NCBI GenBank assembly: GCA_050247075.1
Contig: JBFWUW010000036.1
Coordinates: 1 to 64,000 of the forward strand
DNA: 64,000 nucleotides
Direction of reading: 5' to 3'
From: JBFWUW01 sp050247075
GTDB taxonomy: Bacteria > Planctomycetota > Planctomycetia > Pirellulales > JBFWUW01
Shown: positions 32,924 to 41,463 of the stretch, piece by piece
Layout: each line of letters starts with the position of its first letter
How positions within the stretch are numbered: position 1 is the stretch's first letter
Translations under genes and position numbers: made by a program
Notes under the pieces: generated by a model
Database searches by the model: none
What the model saw: the letters and a program-made list of their open reading frames with translations, nothing else
What the model was told of the DNA's origin: nothing

Positions 32924-34234
32924 TCACGACGGAAAGCACTTGCCGAAAGCAACCAGCAGCTTCGGCGATCCCTTGATCCGAATCTTCCGCCGAAGTAGCG
33001 CCCACAGCAAGCTCCGTTCTTTCGCCAGGAAGCCCAGCCACGTCTCGCTGTCAGCCGTGAGCCGGAGGTCGGCGGTTCCTTCGTGTCCTTCAGCTAGCTG
33101 GATGGTCATTTCATGGATGATGACCGTGGCAGTTCGTGGCTCCTTCCCCGTGAACGTAAAGTGGTAGACGGCGTTCAGCCCTTCGGATTGGCCCCGCTGA
33201 AACGTATGCGGTATTCCGCTCAGGAACCCAGCAATTGTGCGAGGGAGCAAACTTCCCCGAACTTGCTTGATTGTCTTGTGCGGGAACCGCTTCCGAACGT
33301 GATCTTCGGCGTCCGACTTCGGCACGACGTAGACTGTCTCCTCCTTTTCCTGGAGCGGCTTGACGATCTCGTTCAGGAATCCCTTTCGGTCGGCCTGGAA
33401 CGGCCCGATCACATCCTCTCCGGCAGGGCAAACAGACAGACAGTAAGCCGCCTTGTAATTCGGGCCGAAGGCGAGACTCTGCCACGTCGAAACGGTTTCT
33501 TGCCGGGTGACTTTCTTGCGCAGGTCCAGGCCGTTCTTGGCGTCGGCGACGTGTTCCACCCAATCTCCGAATCCACCCATGAATTCTCGATAGTTGTGCG
33601 TGTAACACGAGGCGAGGTCGAATTGACCGTCCGGTGAAATCGCCCCCACCGGACATGCCGCCACGCAGAGTTTGCAGGAGAGGCATGGATTGTAGTCGAT
33701 GGGCCTGTCGTACTCGGTGGCTTCCGCTCCGATGAGAACGGTCCCCAGCAGGATGAAGTTGCCGAACTTCGGATGGATGACATTGCGGTGAATGCCCATC
33801 ATGCCCAGGCCAGCGGCGACAGCCACGGGCTTGTGAGAGACAACCCACATCTTCTCCGGCCAACGGTCGGACTCCATCGGAAAGCCCATCGGCGGATTGA
33901 TCGCCGGGATTCCTGCCTGCTCCAGTGTTGTCACGATGGCCCGGCAGACATCGTTCACTTCTTCGCCGGTGGTGTGGAACTCCAGATTCGCCACCGAACG
34001 GGCCGGGTTGCGGATCGGCTCACGGTTCATGCGACAGACGATGGCGAGAAGAGCTTTCGTCTTCGGATAGAACTTCAGTATGTCGGCCCGCTGATCGTCC
34101 AGGCCCGGATGTCCGATCTCGACCAGCCCGGCATCGTCGGCCCCACAATTAAGTGCCAGTTGCCGCAGGCGTTCGACGTCGATCCTCGGCGGTGAACGAT
34201 TTTCTTCGAGAACAGGCAGCGATGCGGTCGGCAT
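32924..34234 (-). CDS. QueG-like 4Fe-4S protein fused to a C-terminal SCP2 sterol-carrier-like domain
   Basis: A 436-aa protein. The first 290 residues resemble epoxyqueuosine reductase/reductive dehalogenase-type proteins, with GMMGIHRNVIHPKFGNFILLG and one clear ferredoxin set C-L-S-C-K-L-C-V-A-A-C-P plus a second, partly spaced set ending YCLSVCPAGED. After about residue 350 comes an SCP2-like domain (VYHFTFTGKEPRTATVIIHEMTIQLAEG, ADLRLTADSETWLGFLAKE). True QueG lacks SCP2, so a tRNA-modifying role is not assumed; a redox reaction on a hydrophobic substrate is an inference. I chose the ATG at 34234; an alternative start at 34273 would overlap the MarR-type site. Confidence 0.85.
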   Translation of the reverse strand: MPTASLPVLEENRSPPRIDVERLRQLALNCGADDAGLVEIGHPGLDDQRADILKFYPKTKALLAIVCRMNREPIRNPARSVANLEFHTTGEEVNDVCRAIVTTLEQAGIPAINPPMGFPMESDRWPEKMWVVSHKPVAVAAGLGMMGIHRNVIHPKFGNFILLGTVLIGAEATEYDRPIDYNPCLSCKLCVAACPVGAISPDGQFDLASCYTHNYREFMGGFGDWVEHVADAKNGLDLRKKVTRQETVSTWQSLAFGPNYKAAYCLSVCPAGEDVIGPFQADRKGFLNEIVKPLQEKEETVYVVPKSDAEDHVRKRFPHKTIKQVRGSLLPRTIAGFLSGIPHTFQRGQSEGLNAVYHFTFTGKEPRTATVIIHEMTIQLAEGHEGTADLRLTADSETWLGFLAKERSLLWALLRRKIRIKGSPKLLVAFGKCFPS

Positions 34235-34249
34235 GAAGGGCTCCGTTAT

Positions 34250-34261
34250 TTGTGCATGCAA
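34250..34261. promoter_or_regulatory. MarR-type operator before the QueG-like gene
   Basis: TTGTGCATGCAA, an imperfect palindrome, 16 bp upstream of the QueG-like ATG at 34234. It is nearly identical to the site at 34752-34763, and the match extends into flanking AGTAT. Presumed target of the MarR protein encoded at 34280-34726. Confidence 0.6.
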
Positions 34262-34279
34262 GTATCTTTGCAAAAAAAC

Positions 34280-34726
34280 TCATTTCGCCGGGGCGGATTT
34301 GATACGCTTGATGGCTGCGTCGAGCAAGCACAGGCCATCGTCGCCCAGGAGTTTTTTTGCTTCCGCCTGGGCTTTCTCCCAGGCAGGGATTGCTTTCTCC
34401 ATCAGCCGCTTCCCCTGGTCCGTCAGACGAAAAGGATGAGAACGCCCGTCCTCGTCCGGCAGGATTTCGAGCCAGCCGTTCGACACCATGCGATCCACGG
34501 TGCGGCTGAGGGTGGACGTATCGAGTTCGAGGATGTCGCAGACCTCGGCGGGCCGTGCCACGCCGAGTTTGGCGGTGACGGCCAGGATGTTGCCCTGGCT
34601 CAACTTCACTCCCAGGGGTCGCAGCGCCTCGTCGTACAAGTTGGTGACGACCCGGTTCAGCAACCGCAGCCGCCCAGCAATGCAGGACGTGGCGATGGTT
34701 TCGATGGTGGTGGCTGGTTTGGTCAT
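34280..34726 (-). CDS. MarR family transcriptional regulator
   Basis: A 148-aa winged-helix repressor: KLSQGNILAVTAKLG, RPAEVCDILELDTSTLSRTVDRMVSNGWLEI and the wing DEDGRSHPFRLTDQGKRLME. The ATG at 34726 gives the normal family length; a longer frame to 34879 would run through the promoter and operator. It lies directly upstream of the QueG-like gene on the same strand (45-bp gap). Identical-type palindromes before both genes suggest it represses itself and the QueG-like gene. The ligand is unknown. Confidence 0.92.
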   Translation of the reverse strand: MTKPATTIETIATSCIAGRLRLLNRVVTNLYDEALRPLGVKLSQGNILAVTAKLGVARPAEVCDILELDTSTLSRTVDRMVSNGWLEILPDEDGRSHPFRLTDQGKRLMEKAIPAWEKAQAEAKKLLGDDGLCLLDAAIKRIKSAPAK

Positions 34727-34751
34727 GGCACGGCTCTCTGGCTGCTTGTTG

Positions 34752-34763
34752 TTGTATATGCAA
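34752..34763. promoter_or_regulatory. MarR-type operator before the MarR gene
   Basis: TTGTATATGCAA, an imperfect palindrome 25 bp before the MarR start codon. On the minus strand it lies about where a -10 element would fall after a TTGACC, so binding would autorepress. It pairs with the site at 34250-34261. Confidence 0.6.
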
Positions 34764-34875
34764 GTATCGGCAAGGTCAAGGCTCAGACCTGATGAAAAAG
34801 GAAGCTGCGTAGTCACAAGATCGGCTTGGCCGTGGTGACAAGTGCCGTCGAGTGAGGCGGCAATGGTAAGCCGAC

Positions 34876-35481
34876 TCACTCACCTTTAAGCCGTTGCAAT
34901 TCGGCTTCCAAGTCTGCGATCCTGCCGTGCAACTGCTCGATGAACGGAGCCACCTGCTTCTGCGAGAATCGTTTGTGAATGTGCTGCGGGCAGTTCACGT
35001 CCCATGCCTCGATCTCAAACAAAATGACCCGCTCGCCCTTTCCCGGATAGGAATGGTCACGCAGTCGGTCGAGGAGTACCGGATCGTCTTCCACCACACG
35101 GGCGTTGCCCCAGAGATTGATGCGGCGACTGCGGGCGTAGTCCATCAGGAAGATGAACGCCTTGGAGTTCTCGGACAAATTGCCGAGCGTGATGTATTGC
35201 CGATTGCCGCCGAAGTCGGCGAATGCCAGCGTCTTCTCGTCCACCGCCTTGAGAAAGCCCGGCGAACCGCCCCGATACTGGATGTAGGGGTGGCCCTCGG
35301 CGTTCGCCGTCCCCAGGTAGAACATATCCAACTCAGCGAGGAGCGCTTCGAGTTCCGGGGTCACGGTCGTCTCCCAACTCCCACTGGATTCCATGCGGGC
35401 ATAGCTCGACCGAGAGCCTTTCTGGGTCTGGATGGCCTTCACCGTGGGAGTGAAAGCAACGTCGCTGGAAAACGAACGCAT
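34876..35481 (-). CDS. Pyridoxamine 5'-phosphate oxidase (PPOX) family flavoprotein
   Basis: A 201-aa split-barrel FMN-binding protein: LLAELDMFYLGTANAEGHPYIQYRGG, LAFADFGGNRQYITLGNL, KAFIFLMDYARSRRINLWGNARVVEDDP, with a C-terminal coiled helix (LHGRIADLEAELQRLKGE). The ATG at 35481 has a GGAGGA upstream. Such proteins bind FMN or F420 and reduce small molecules, but this subgroup has no assigned substrate. It lies in the same direction as the DUF1348 gene upstream and near the MarR/QueG-like pair, so a redox-stress role is possible. Confidence 0.87.
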   Translation of the reverse strand: MRSFSSDVAFTPTVKAIQTQKGSRSSYARMESSGSWETTVTPELEALLAELDMFYLGTANAEGHPYIQYRGGSPGFLKAVDEKTLAFADFGGNRQYITLGNLSENSKAFIFLMDYARSRRINLWGNARVVEDDPVLLDRLRDHSYPGKGERVILFEIEAWDVNCPQHIHKRFSQKQVAPFIEQLHGRIADLEAELQRLKGE

Positions 35482-35548
35482 GGCAAAGTCCTCCGAGCTT
35501 GCAGGTTTCTCGTAAGCAGCCCGCCTGCTGGGGCGGGCGTAGTGGTGG

Positions 35549-36013
35549 TCATCGAACAGCGGGAATCCCGGTGTCATCAGCGGGTCGTGGGCCGGGAGCA
35601 GGCCAGCGGAACTTCCGTTCGCTTTCTTGAATCGACACGTCGTTGATGCTGGCTTCTCGCCTTCGCATCAGCCCGTCTTCGTCAAACTCCCAAAGTTCGT
35701 TGCCGTAGGCCCGGAACCACCGACCTGCCGCATCGTGGTACTCGTACTGAAAGCGAACGGCGATTCGGTTGTCGGTGAAACTCCACAGCGATTTGGTGAG
35801 GCGGTAGTCGAGTTCTCGCTCCGATTTGCGGGTCAAGTACTCTCGAAACTTCTCATCGCCTGGTGCCCAGCGGCAACGTCCGCAACGCAACTTCTTGTTC
35901 AGTATGTGGTTGGCGACTTCTGGCAGGCTGAAGGGAGCAAAACCAGGTCCGCCACTGGCAAGTTCAACCGACCGGTGGCGAATAACAACAACGGGGTGAA
36001 CGTGTTGGCTCAT
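35549..36013 (-). CDS. DUF1348 (SnoaL/NTF2-like) protein with abnormal N-terminus
   Basis: The C-terminal two thirds match DUF1348 well: KFREYLTRKSERELDYRL, LWSFTDNRIAVRFQYEYHD, GRWFRAYGNELWEFDEDGLMRRREASINDV and ESERKFRW. The first 60 residues do not: the usual LAEDAWNxRDPxxVxxAYTxDxxWRNR region is missing and is replaced by VANHILNKKLRCGRCRWAPGDE. I could not restore it by reading the other two frames, so an internal deletion or rearranged 5' end is likelier than a simple frameshift. Start taken at the ATG at 36013 (an ATG at 36052 is also open). It may be non-functional. Confidence 0.7.
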   Translation of the reverse strand: MSQHVHPVVVIRHRSVELASGGPGFAPFSLPEVANHILNKKLRCGRCRWAPGDEKFREYLTRKSERELDYRLTKSLWSFTDNRIAVRFQYEYHDAAGRWFRAYGNELWEFDEDGLMRRREASINDVSIQESERKFRWPAPGPRPADDTGIPAVR

Positions 36014-36198
36014 TTGCCACAACCCCCATCGGGATGGTGGGAGGGTGGCCATAACCCTTCTTGACCCATTGAATCCAAAGTTATAAATTGCCTAGTTGGA
36101 AAATGTTACGTCTTTTGTAACTCTCGTGCGGATGGTCGCTTGCGCCGACCGCGCGCTAGCCCCTCCAGCAAGCATTCTCGCAGTGGGTCGGTTCGCCT

Positions 36199-39100
36199 AT
36201 GGAAGTCTTGGAACGTATTGGCGAGATCCTGGGGGTTATCTTTGGCGGGTTTACGCGCGCCATCGAACGTGCCGTCACGTCGTTGTTCGGTTCGTCTAAC
36301 GCCCGATACATTAAGAAGTTACAGAACAAAGTCGAGGCTATCAATGCCCTCGAAACGAAATACCAGGCGCTCAACGACGAGCAGCTCAAACAGCAGACAG
36401 ACGACTTCAAACGCCGCCTGGCCGAGGGCGAATCGCTGGATGACCTGGTTGTGGAGGCGTTTGCCGTCTGCCGCGAGGCGGGACGCCGCTTCCTCAACAT
36501 GCGGCATTACGACACGCAGATGATCGGCGGCATGGTGCTGCACTCGGGCAACATCGCCGAAATGGTGACGGGCGAGGGCAAGACGCTGGTCGCCACCTTG
36601 CCGGCCTACCTGAACGCGCTGGCCGGGCAAGGCGTGCATGTGATTACCGTCAACGACTACCTGGCCCGCCGGGACATGGAGTGGATGGGCCCCTTGTACA
36701 TGGGGCTGGGGCTGACGGTTGGCGCGATCCAAGGCGACATGGACCCCGACGAGCGGCGCGTGGCCTACGACTGCGACATTACCTACGGCACCAACAACGA
36801 GTTCGGCTTTGACTACCTGCGCGACAACATGAAGCCCGCCGCCCGCGGCGACAACCGCTACGACAAGCGGTCGCAACAGGCACAAGGCCGGCTGAGCTAT
36901 GCCATTATCGACGAGGTGGACAACATCCTCATCGACGAGGCGCGGACGCCGTTGATTATCTCGGGCCCTTCGCGCGATGACGTCACGGTCTACGCCAAGG
37001 CCGACAAGGTCTCGCGGCAGTTGAAGAAAGACGTGCATTTTGAGGTCAAGGAAAAAGAACACACCGTCCACCTCAACGAAGACGGCGTGCGGGCGGCCGA
37101 AAAGTTGGCGGGGGTGGAAAGCTTCTACACCGCGGGCAACATGGAGTGGCCCCACCTGATCGACAATTCGCTCAAGGCGCACTACCTCTACAAGCGCGAC
37201 GTGAACTACGTGGTGCAGCGTGGCAAAGAGGGTGAAGAAGTCATCATTGTCGATGAATTCACCGGCCGATTGATGGATGGCCGCCGCTGGAGCGACGGCC
37301 TGCACCAGGCGGTCGAAGCCAAGGAAGGCGTGCGGATCAAGGAGGAAAACCAGACGCTGGCCACCATCACGCTGCAAAACTTCTTCAAGCTGTACCGCAA
37401 GATCTGCGGCATGACCGGCACGGCCATGACAGAGGCTTCCGAGTTTTGGAAGATCTACAAGCTCGATGTGATCGCCATTCCCACCCACCGCACGATGCAG
37501 CGGATCAACAATCCCGACGTCATCTATCGCAGCGAGGAGGAAAAGTTCAAGGCCATCGCCGACGAAATCGAACGCATGAACAAGTTCGACACGCTGGAGC
37601 TGGCCGGCGGCGAGTACGAAATGGGCCAGATTATCAAAGAGGACGACGACAAAATCGAGTTTCAGCCGTCGGAAAGCCGCGACCGCCGCGTCATCGAAAA
37701 GCCCAAGGTCAAACGCATCGAGCGCAAGGGCCGGCCGATTCTGGTCGGTACGGTGTCGATCGAAAAGAGCGAGCGCGTGGCCGCCATGCTGGGCCGCCGC
37801 GGCATCAAGCACGAGGTCCTCAACGCCAAGCACCACCAGCGCGAGGCCGAGATCGTGGCCCAAGCTGGCCGACTGGGGGCGGTCACGATTGCCACCAACA
37901 TGGCTGGCCGCGGCACCGATATTATCCTGGGTGGCAACCCCGAGATCATGGCCTGGGCTCTGCTGCAAGACAAATACGCCACGCGGCTGGACGTGCCGCA
38001 AGAGGAGTGGACGAAGCTCATCAACGAGATCGAGCACCGCGAGCAGATGAAGTCCGAGGGCCGCAAGGTGGCCTCTCTGGGCGGGCTGCACATCATCGGT
38101 ACCGAACGGCACGAGGCCCGCCGTATCGACTTGCAGTTACGCGGCCGTTGCGGCCGGCAAGGAGACCCCGGTTCCAGCCGTTTCTATCTGTCGCTGGAAG
38201 ACGATCTGATGCGGATCTTCGCCGGCGAGTGGGTCAAGAACGTCCTCACGCGGCTAGGCATGAAGGAAGGCGAGGCGATCGAGAGCCGCATGGTCAGCCG
38301 GCGGATTGAAGGCGCGCAGAAGAAGGTCGAAGAGCGCAACTTCGAGATCCGCAAGAACCTGCTGGAATACGACGAAGTCAAGGACGAGCAGCGCAAGCGG
38401 ACCTACGGCTACCGCCAGCGCATCCTCAACGGCGAAAGTTGCAAAAAGCTGATCCTGGACATGATCGACCAGCAGATCGACCGTTATGTGTCGGTCTTTT
38501 TGTCGAGCGACTACGGAACCGGGTCGTACGCGGCCTGGGCCGGCAAGCGGTTCGGCGTGGAATTCAAGCCCCGCGAATTCAAGGACCTGGAAGCCGGCGC
38601 GGCCGAGGTCTTCGCCAAGGAGGAAGCCGAGCGCCAGGCCGAGACCCAAGTGTTCGAGGCTATCGAAGAGAACCTGCCCGAGACAGACGACGAAGACGCG
38701 CAGGATTGGAACTGGGAAGCCCTGGCCAAACTGGTCAACACGCGGTGGGGCCTGACCCTGCGGGAACGCGACCTGAAATCGCAGGGCCGCGACCATGTAT
38801 CAGAGTTCCTGCTGGAAAAAATCCGCCACAAGATCGTGGAAGTTGACTGCGCCGACGGCGCCAAACTGCTGGAGCCCGAACTTGGCCTGAAGACAACCTG
38901 CAGTTGGGTCCGCGACAAGTTTGGGCTGGAGGTCGGCATCGACGAACTTCGCGAGCTGGACGCCCCCGCCGTGCAGCGGCTGATTCGCGAAAAGGCCGCC
39001 GAAGCATACGAATTACGGGAGATTGCCTATCCCGTCATTCAGGCCTGTACCGTCTTCATTCGCACCGACCAGTCGGGCCACAAACGGGTCGACCGCGAGC

Positions 39101-39903
39101 AGCTTGCCAAGTGGGCCAGCGGCAAGTTCAACATTCAACTGTCGGGCGAGGAACTGCAAAGCCGCAGCAGCGAGGAGATCGAGCGGATGCTGATCGACCA
39201 CAGCCGCACGCAGCACGAGCAGGCCAACCGCATTCTGGACGAAGCCAGCCGCCGCGTGGAGAAACTGTTCGATGGCGACACCTCGGCCGGGCATACGGCG
39301 GCCGCTGCTGGGGCCAACGGCGAGTTGGATTCGCTGGCCGATTGGATGAAGTCCGAACTGCGTTGCCCCATCTCGGCCGATGAGCTGAAGCAGTTGGACC
39401 ACGACGACCTGCAACACAAGGTGACGACGGCGGTCGAGGACCGCTACCGCCGTGAGATGCGCCGCATGGAGCGCAGCCTGGTGCTAGAGATTCTGGACGA
39501 GACCTGGAAAGACCACTTGCTGGCCATGGACCACCTGGAGCACAGCGTTAAGCTGCGCAGCTACGCCCAGGTCGATCCCAAGGTGGAGTTCAAACGCGAG
39601 GGGATGCGGCTGTTCGAGGCCATGTGGGATTCCGTCGGCGAACAAGTCACCGACTTGATCTTCCGCGTTAAAGAAGCCGACGAAGCCCCCAGCAGCAGCA
39701 CTTGGGGGCAGCAATCGGCCCGACACGATTCCGCCCCGCAGGTTTCGGCCATTGCCCAACAGCAGCAAGACGCCATCGACGCCTCGCAAGGCGATTCCAA
39801 GCCCGAGCCGATTCGCAATCGACAAGAGCGCGTGGGCCGTAACGAGCCTTGCCCCTGCGGCAGCGGCAAGAAGTTCAAGAATTGCTGCATGAGAACCAAA
39901 TAG
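36199..39903 (+). CDS. secA: Preprotein translocase ATPase SecA, enlarged planctomycete form
   Basis: The motor of Sec protein export. Walker A is GEGKTLVATLPA (about 125-136), the DEAD-like box is IIDEVDNILIDEARTPL (236-252), and NMAGRGTDIILGGNPE (567-582) and RGRCGRQGDPGSSRFYLSLEDD (648-669) are motor motifs. The C-terminus is a complete zinc-binding SEC-C motif, NEPCPCGSGKKFKNCC. At 1234 aa it is about a third longer than E. coli SecA (901 aa). The extra length is mainly a helical expansion between about 760 and 1080 in the scaffold/wing region, plus about 50 residues at 455-510. The ATG at 36199 is the only plausible start. Confidence 0.97.
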   Translation: MEVLERIGEILGVIFGGFTRAIERAVTSLFGSSNARYIKKLQNKVEAINALETKYQALNDEQLKQQTDDFKRRLAEGESLDDLVVEAFAVCREAGRRFLNMRHYDTQMIGGMVLHSGNIAEMVTGEGKTLVATLPAYLNALAGQGVHVITVNDYLARRDMEWMGPLYMGLGLTVGAIQGDMDPDERRVAYDCDITYGTNNEFGFDYLRDNMKPAARGDNRYDKRSQQAQGRLSYAIIDEVDNILIDEARTPLIISGPSRDDVTVYAKADKVSRQLKKDVHFEVKEKEHTVHLNEDGVRAAEKLAGVESFYTAGNMEWPHLIDNSLKAHYLYKRDVNYVVQRGKEGEEVIIVDEFTGRLMDGRRWSDGLHQAVEAKEGVRIKEENQTLATITLQNFFKLYRKICGMTGTAMTEASEFWKIYKLDVIAIPTHRTMQRINNPDVIYRSEEEKFKAIADEIERMNKFDTLELAGGEYEMGQIIKEDDDKIEFQPSESRDRRVIEKPKVKRIERKGRPILVGTVSIEKSERVAAMLGRRGIKHEVLNAKHHQREAEIVAQAGRLGAVTIATNMAGRGTDIILGGNPEIMAWALLQDKYATRLDVPQEEWTKLINEIEHREQMKSEGRKVASLGGLHIIGTERHEARRIDLQLRGRCGRQGDPGSSRFYLSLEDDLMRIFAGEWVKNVLTRLGMKEGEAIESRMVSRRIEGAQKKVEERNFEIRKNLLEYDEVKDEQRKRTYGYRQRILNGESCKKLILDMIDQQIDRYVSVFLSSDYGTGSYAAWAGKRFGVEFKPREFKDLEAGAAEVFAKEEAERQAETQVFEAIEENLPETDDEDAQDWNWEALAKLVNTRWGLTLRERDLKSQGRDHVSEFLLEKIRHKIVEVDCADGAKLLEPELGLKTTCSWVRDKFGLEVGIDELRELDAPAVQRLIREKAAEAYELREIAYPVIQACTVFIRTDQSGHKRVDREQLAKWASGKFNIQLSGEELQSRSSEEIERMLIDHSRTQHEQANRILDEASRRVEKLFDGDTSAGHTAAAAGANGELDSLADWMKSELRCPISADELKQLDHDDLQHKVTTAVEDRYRREMRRMERSLVLEILDETWKDHLLAMDHLEHSVKLRSYAQVDPKVEFKREGMRLFEAMWDSVGEQVTDLIFRVKEADEAPSSSTWGQQSARHDSAPQVSAIAQQQQDAIDASQGDSKPEPIRNRQERVGRNEPCPCGSGKKFKNCCMRTK

Positions 39904-39932
39904 TAAATAAGCTTTGCGCGAAAGGATTCGCC

Positions 39933-41285
39933 ATGCTGGTCTTTCTGTGCGATCTGGCGTATCTGGCGCTATTGATCCTGGTTTCCCCCTGGCTGGTCTA
40001 TCAAGCCATCACCACGGGCAAATATCGCGAGGGCTACGGCGAAAAACTGTGGGGCCGCGTCCCCATCCGTCGCGGAGAACGGCAATGCGTTTGGCTGCAC
40101 GCGGTCAGCGTGGGGGAGGTCAACGTGCTGGTGCCGCTGGTGGACGAAATCCGCCGGCGCTATCCCGACTGGCAGGTTGTCATCTCCAGCACATCGCAAA
40201 CGGGCCATGCCCTGGCCGTCAAAAAGTTCAGCGATCTGACCGTGTTCTATTGTCCGGTCGATTTCAGTTGGTCGGTCCGCAACGCCATGCGGCGGATGCG
40301 GCCCAATCTGCTGGTGCTGGCCGAACTGGAACTGTGGCCCAACCTGATTCGCGCGGCCCGCGAATTTGGGGCGGGCGTGGCCATCGTCAATGGCCGCCTC
40401 AGCGAGGGCAGCCTGGAAGGCTACTCCTGGATCAAGCCTGTCGTGCAGCATGTCTTGCAGCGGATCGACCTGATTGGCGTACAAGATGAAACGTATGCCA
40501 ACCGCTTCCGCCGGCTCGGTGCGCCGCACGAACGGGTGCATGTCACCGGTTCCGTCAAGTACGACGGAGCCATCGACACCCGCGATAACCCGCACACCTT
40601 GCAACTGGCCCGGCTGGCCGGCATCACGTCGGACGATGTGGTGTTTCTGGCGGGCAGCACGCAAGAGGGCGAGGAAGCGCTGGCCCTGGCTGCCTATCGT
40701 TCGCTCAAGGATGCCTTCCCTCAATTGCGGCTGATTGTCGTACCGCGGCATCCCGAACGCTTCGCGGCCGTGGCCCAAGAACTGGAATCAGCCCGCATTC
40801 GCTGGCAGCGCCGCAGCCGGCTGGAACAAGACGGGCCAGACCCCAAAGCCCGCGTGTTGCTGGTCGATGCCATGGGAGAACTAGGTGCCTGGTGGGGGAC
40901 GGCGGCCATCGCCTTTGTTGGCGGCAGCCTGGTCGGCAGCCGTGGCGGCCAAAATATGATCGAACCCGCCGCTTATGGCTGTGCCGTCTGTTTTGGTCCC
41001 GACACACGCAACTTTCGCGATATTGTCACACCGCTTGTTGAGGGCGATGCCGCCCAGGTGGTTCACAACGGCGACGAACTTACGCGGTTTGTCCAACATT
41101 GCCTGGGCGATCCAGGCTGGGCCGTGGCCATGGGCAGCCGCGCCCGGCAACTCGTCGGACGCCAGGTTGGCGCAACGGCACGCACCGTCGATCTATTGGC
41201 TCCGCTGATCGAACCAGCGGCAGCCAAAACGGCCAGGCCCGCCCCGACCGGGTCGCGCTCGGCCCGGCTCACGGCGACCCGATAG
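39933..41285 (+). CDS. waaA: 3-deoxy-D-manno-octulosonic acid (Kdo) transferase
   Basis: A 450-aa inner-membrane-anchored glycosyltransferase that adds Kdo to lipid A precursor. The N-terminal helix (LVFLCDLAYLALLILVSPWLVYQ) is followed by the family start RRGERQCVWLHAVSVGEVNVLVPLVDEI, then LELWPNLIRAA, NGRLSEGSLEGY, VTGSVKYDG and GGSLVGSRGGQNMIEPAAYGCAVCFGP, which form the CMP-Kdo site. The ATG at 39933 starts 29 bp after the secA stop, so the two genes may be cotranscribed. It shows that the organism makes an LPS-type outer membrane. Confidence 0.95.
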   Translation: MLVFLCDLAYLALLILVSPWLVYQAITTGKYREGYGEKLWGRVPIRRGERQCVWLHAVSVGEVNVLVPLVDEIRRRYPDWQVVISSTSQTGHALAVKKFSDLTVFYCPVDFSWSVRNAMRRMRPNLLVLAELELWPNLIRAAREFGAGVAIVNGRLSEGSLEGYSWIKPVVQHVLQRIDLIGVQDETYANRFRRLGAPHERVHVTGSVKYDGAIDTRDNPHTLQLARLAGITSDDVVFLAGSTQEGEEALALAAYRSLKDAFPQLRLIVVPRHPERFAAVAQELESARIRWQRRSRLEQDGPDPKARVLLVDAMGELGAWWGTAAIAFVGGSLVGSRGGQNMIEPAAYGCAVCFGPDTRNFRDIVTPLVEGDAAQVVHNGDELTRFVQHCLGDPGWAVAMGSRARQLVGRQVGATARTVDLLAPLIEPAAAKTARPAPTGSRSARLTATR

Positions 41286-41289
41286 CTTT

Positions 41290-41463
41290 TCAACCTTCCT
41301 CCACCACAGCCGCCGCCTTGCGGGCGGCCTTCAATACCGCGTCGGAGCGGGTGGAACAACACTGCGGATGAATGCCCGACGCCGAGTAAGACGGCTTGCC
41401 GCAGACGGGGCATTTCTTTCGCTGCGGCTCCGTGGACAGGGGAACCGGTTTTTTGTTGTTCAT
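41290..41463 (-). CDS. Small zinc-ribbon-like protein
   Basis: A 57-aa protein from the ATG at 41463 (MNNKKPVPL), with a four-cysteine-like ribbon KKCPVCGKPSYSASGIHPQCC and an alanine/lysine-rich C-terminal helix. A longer frame to 41538 adds 25 residues without known features. It is convergent with the Kdo transferase gene (4-bp gap). The family is not assigned; zinc binding is inferred from the cysteines. Confidence 0.65.
   Translation of the reverse strand: MNNKKPVPLSTEPQRKKCPVCGKPSYSASGIHPQCCSTRSDAVLKAARKAAAVVEEG

Noticed and set aside
32924..34234. Assignment as genuine QueG
   Set aside because: The SCP2 domain and the context with MarR and PPOX genes argue against a simple tRNA-modification enzyme.
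29699..36013. An integrative island attached to tRNA-Ala
   Set aside because: No integrase and no second copy of the tRNA 3' end could be found within the window.
36319..38112. A 597-aa frame on the minus strand
   Set aside because: Antisense shadow of secA, rich in histidine and valine, with no recognisable domain.
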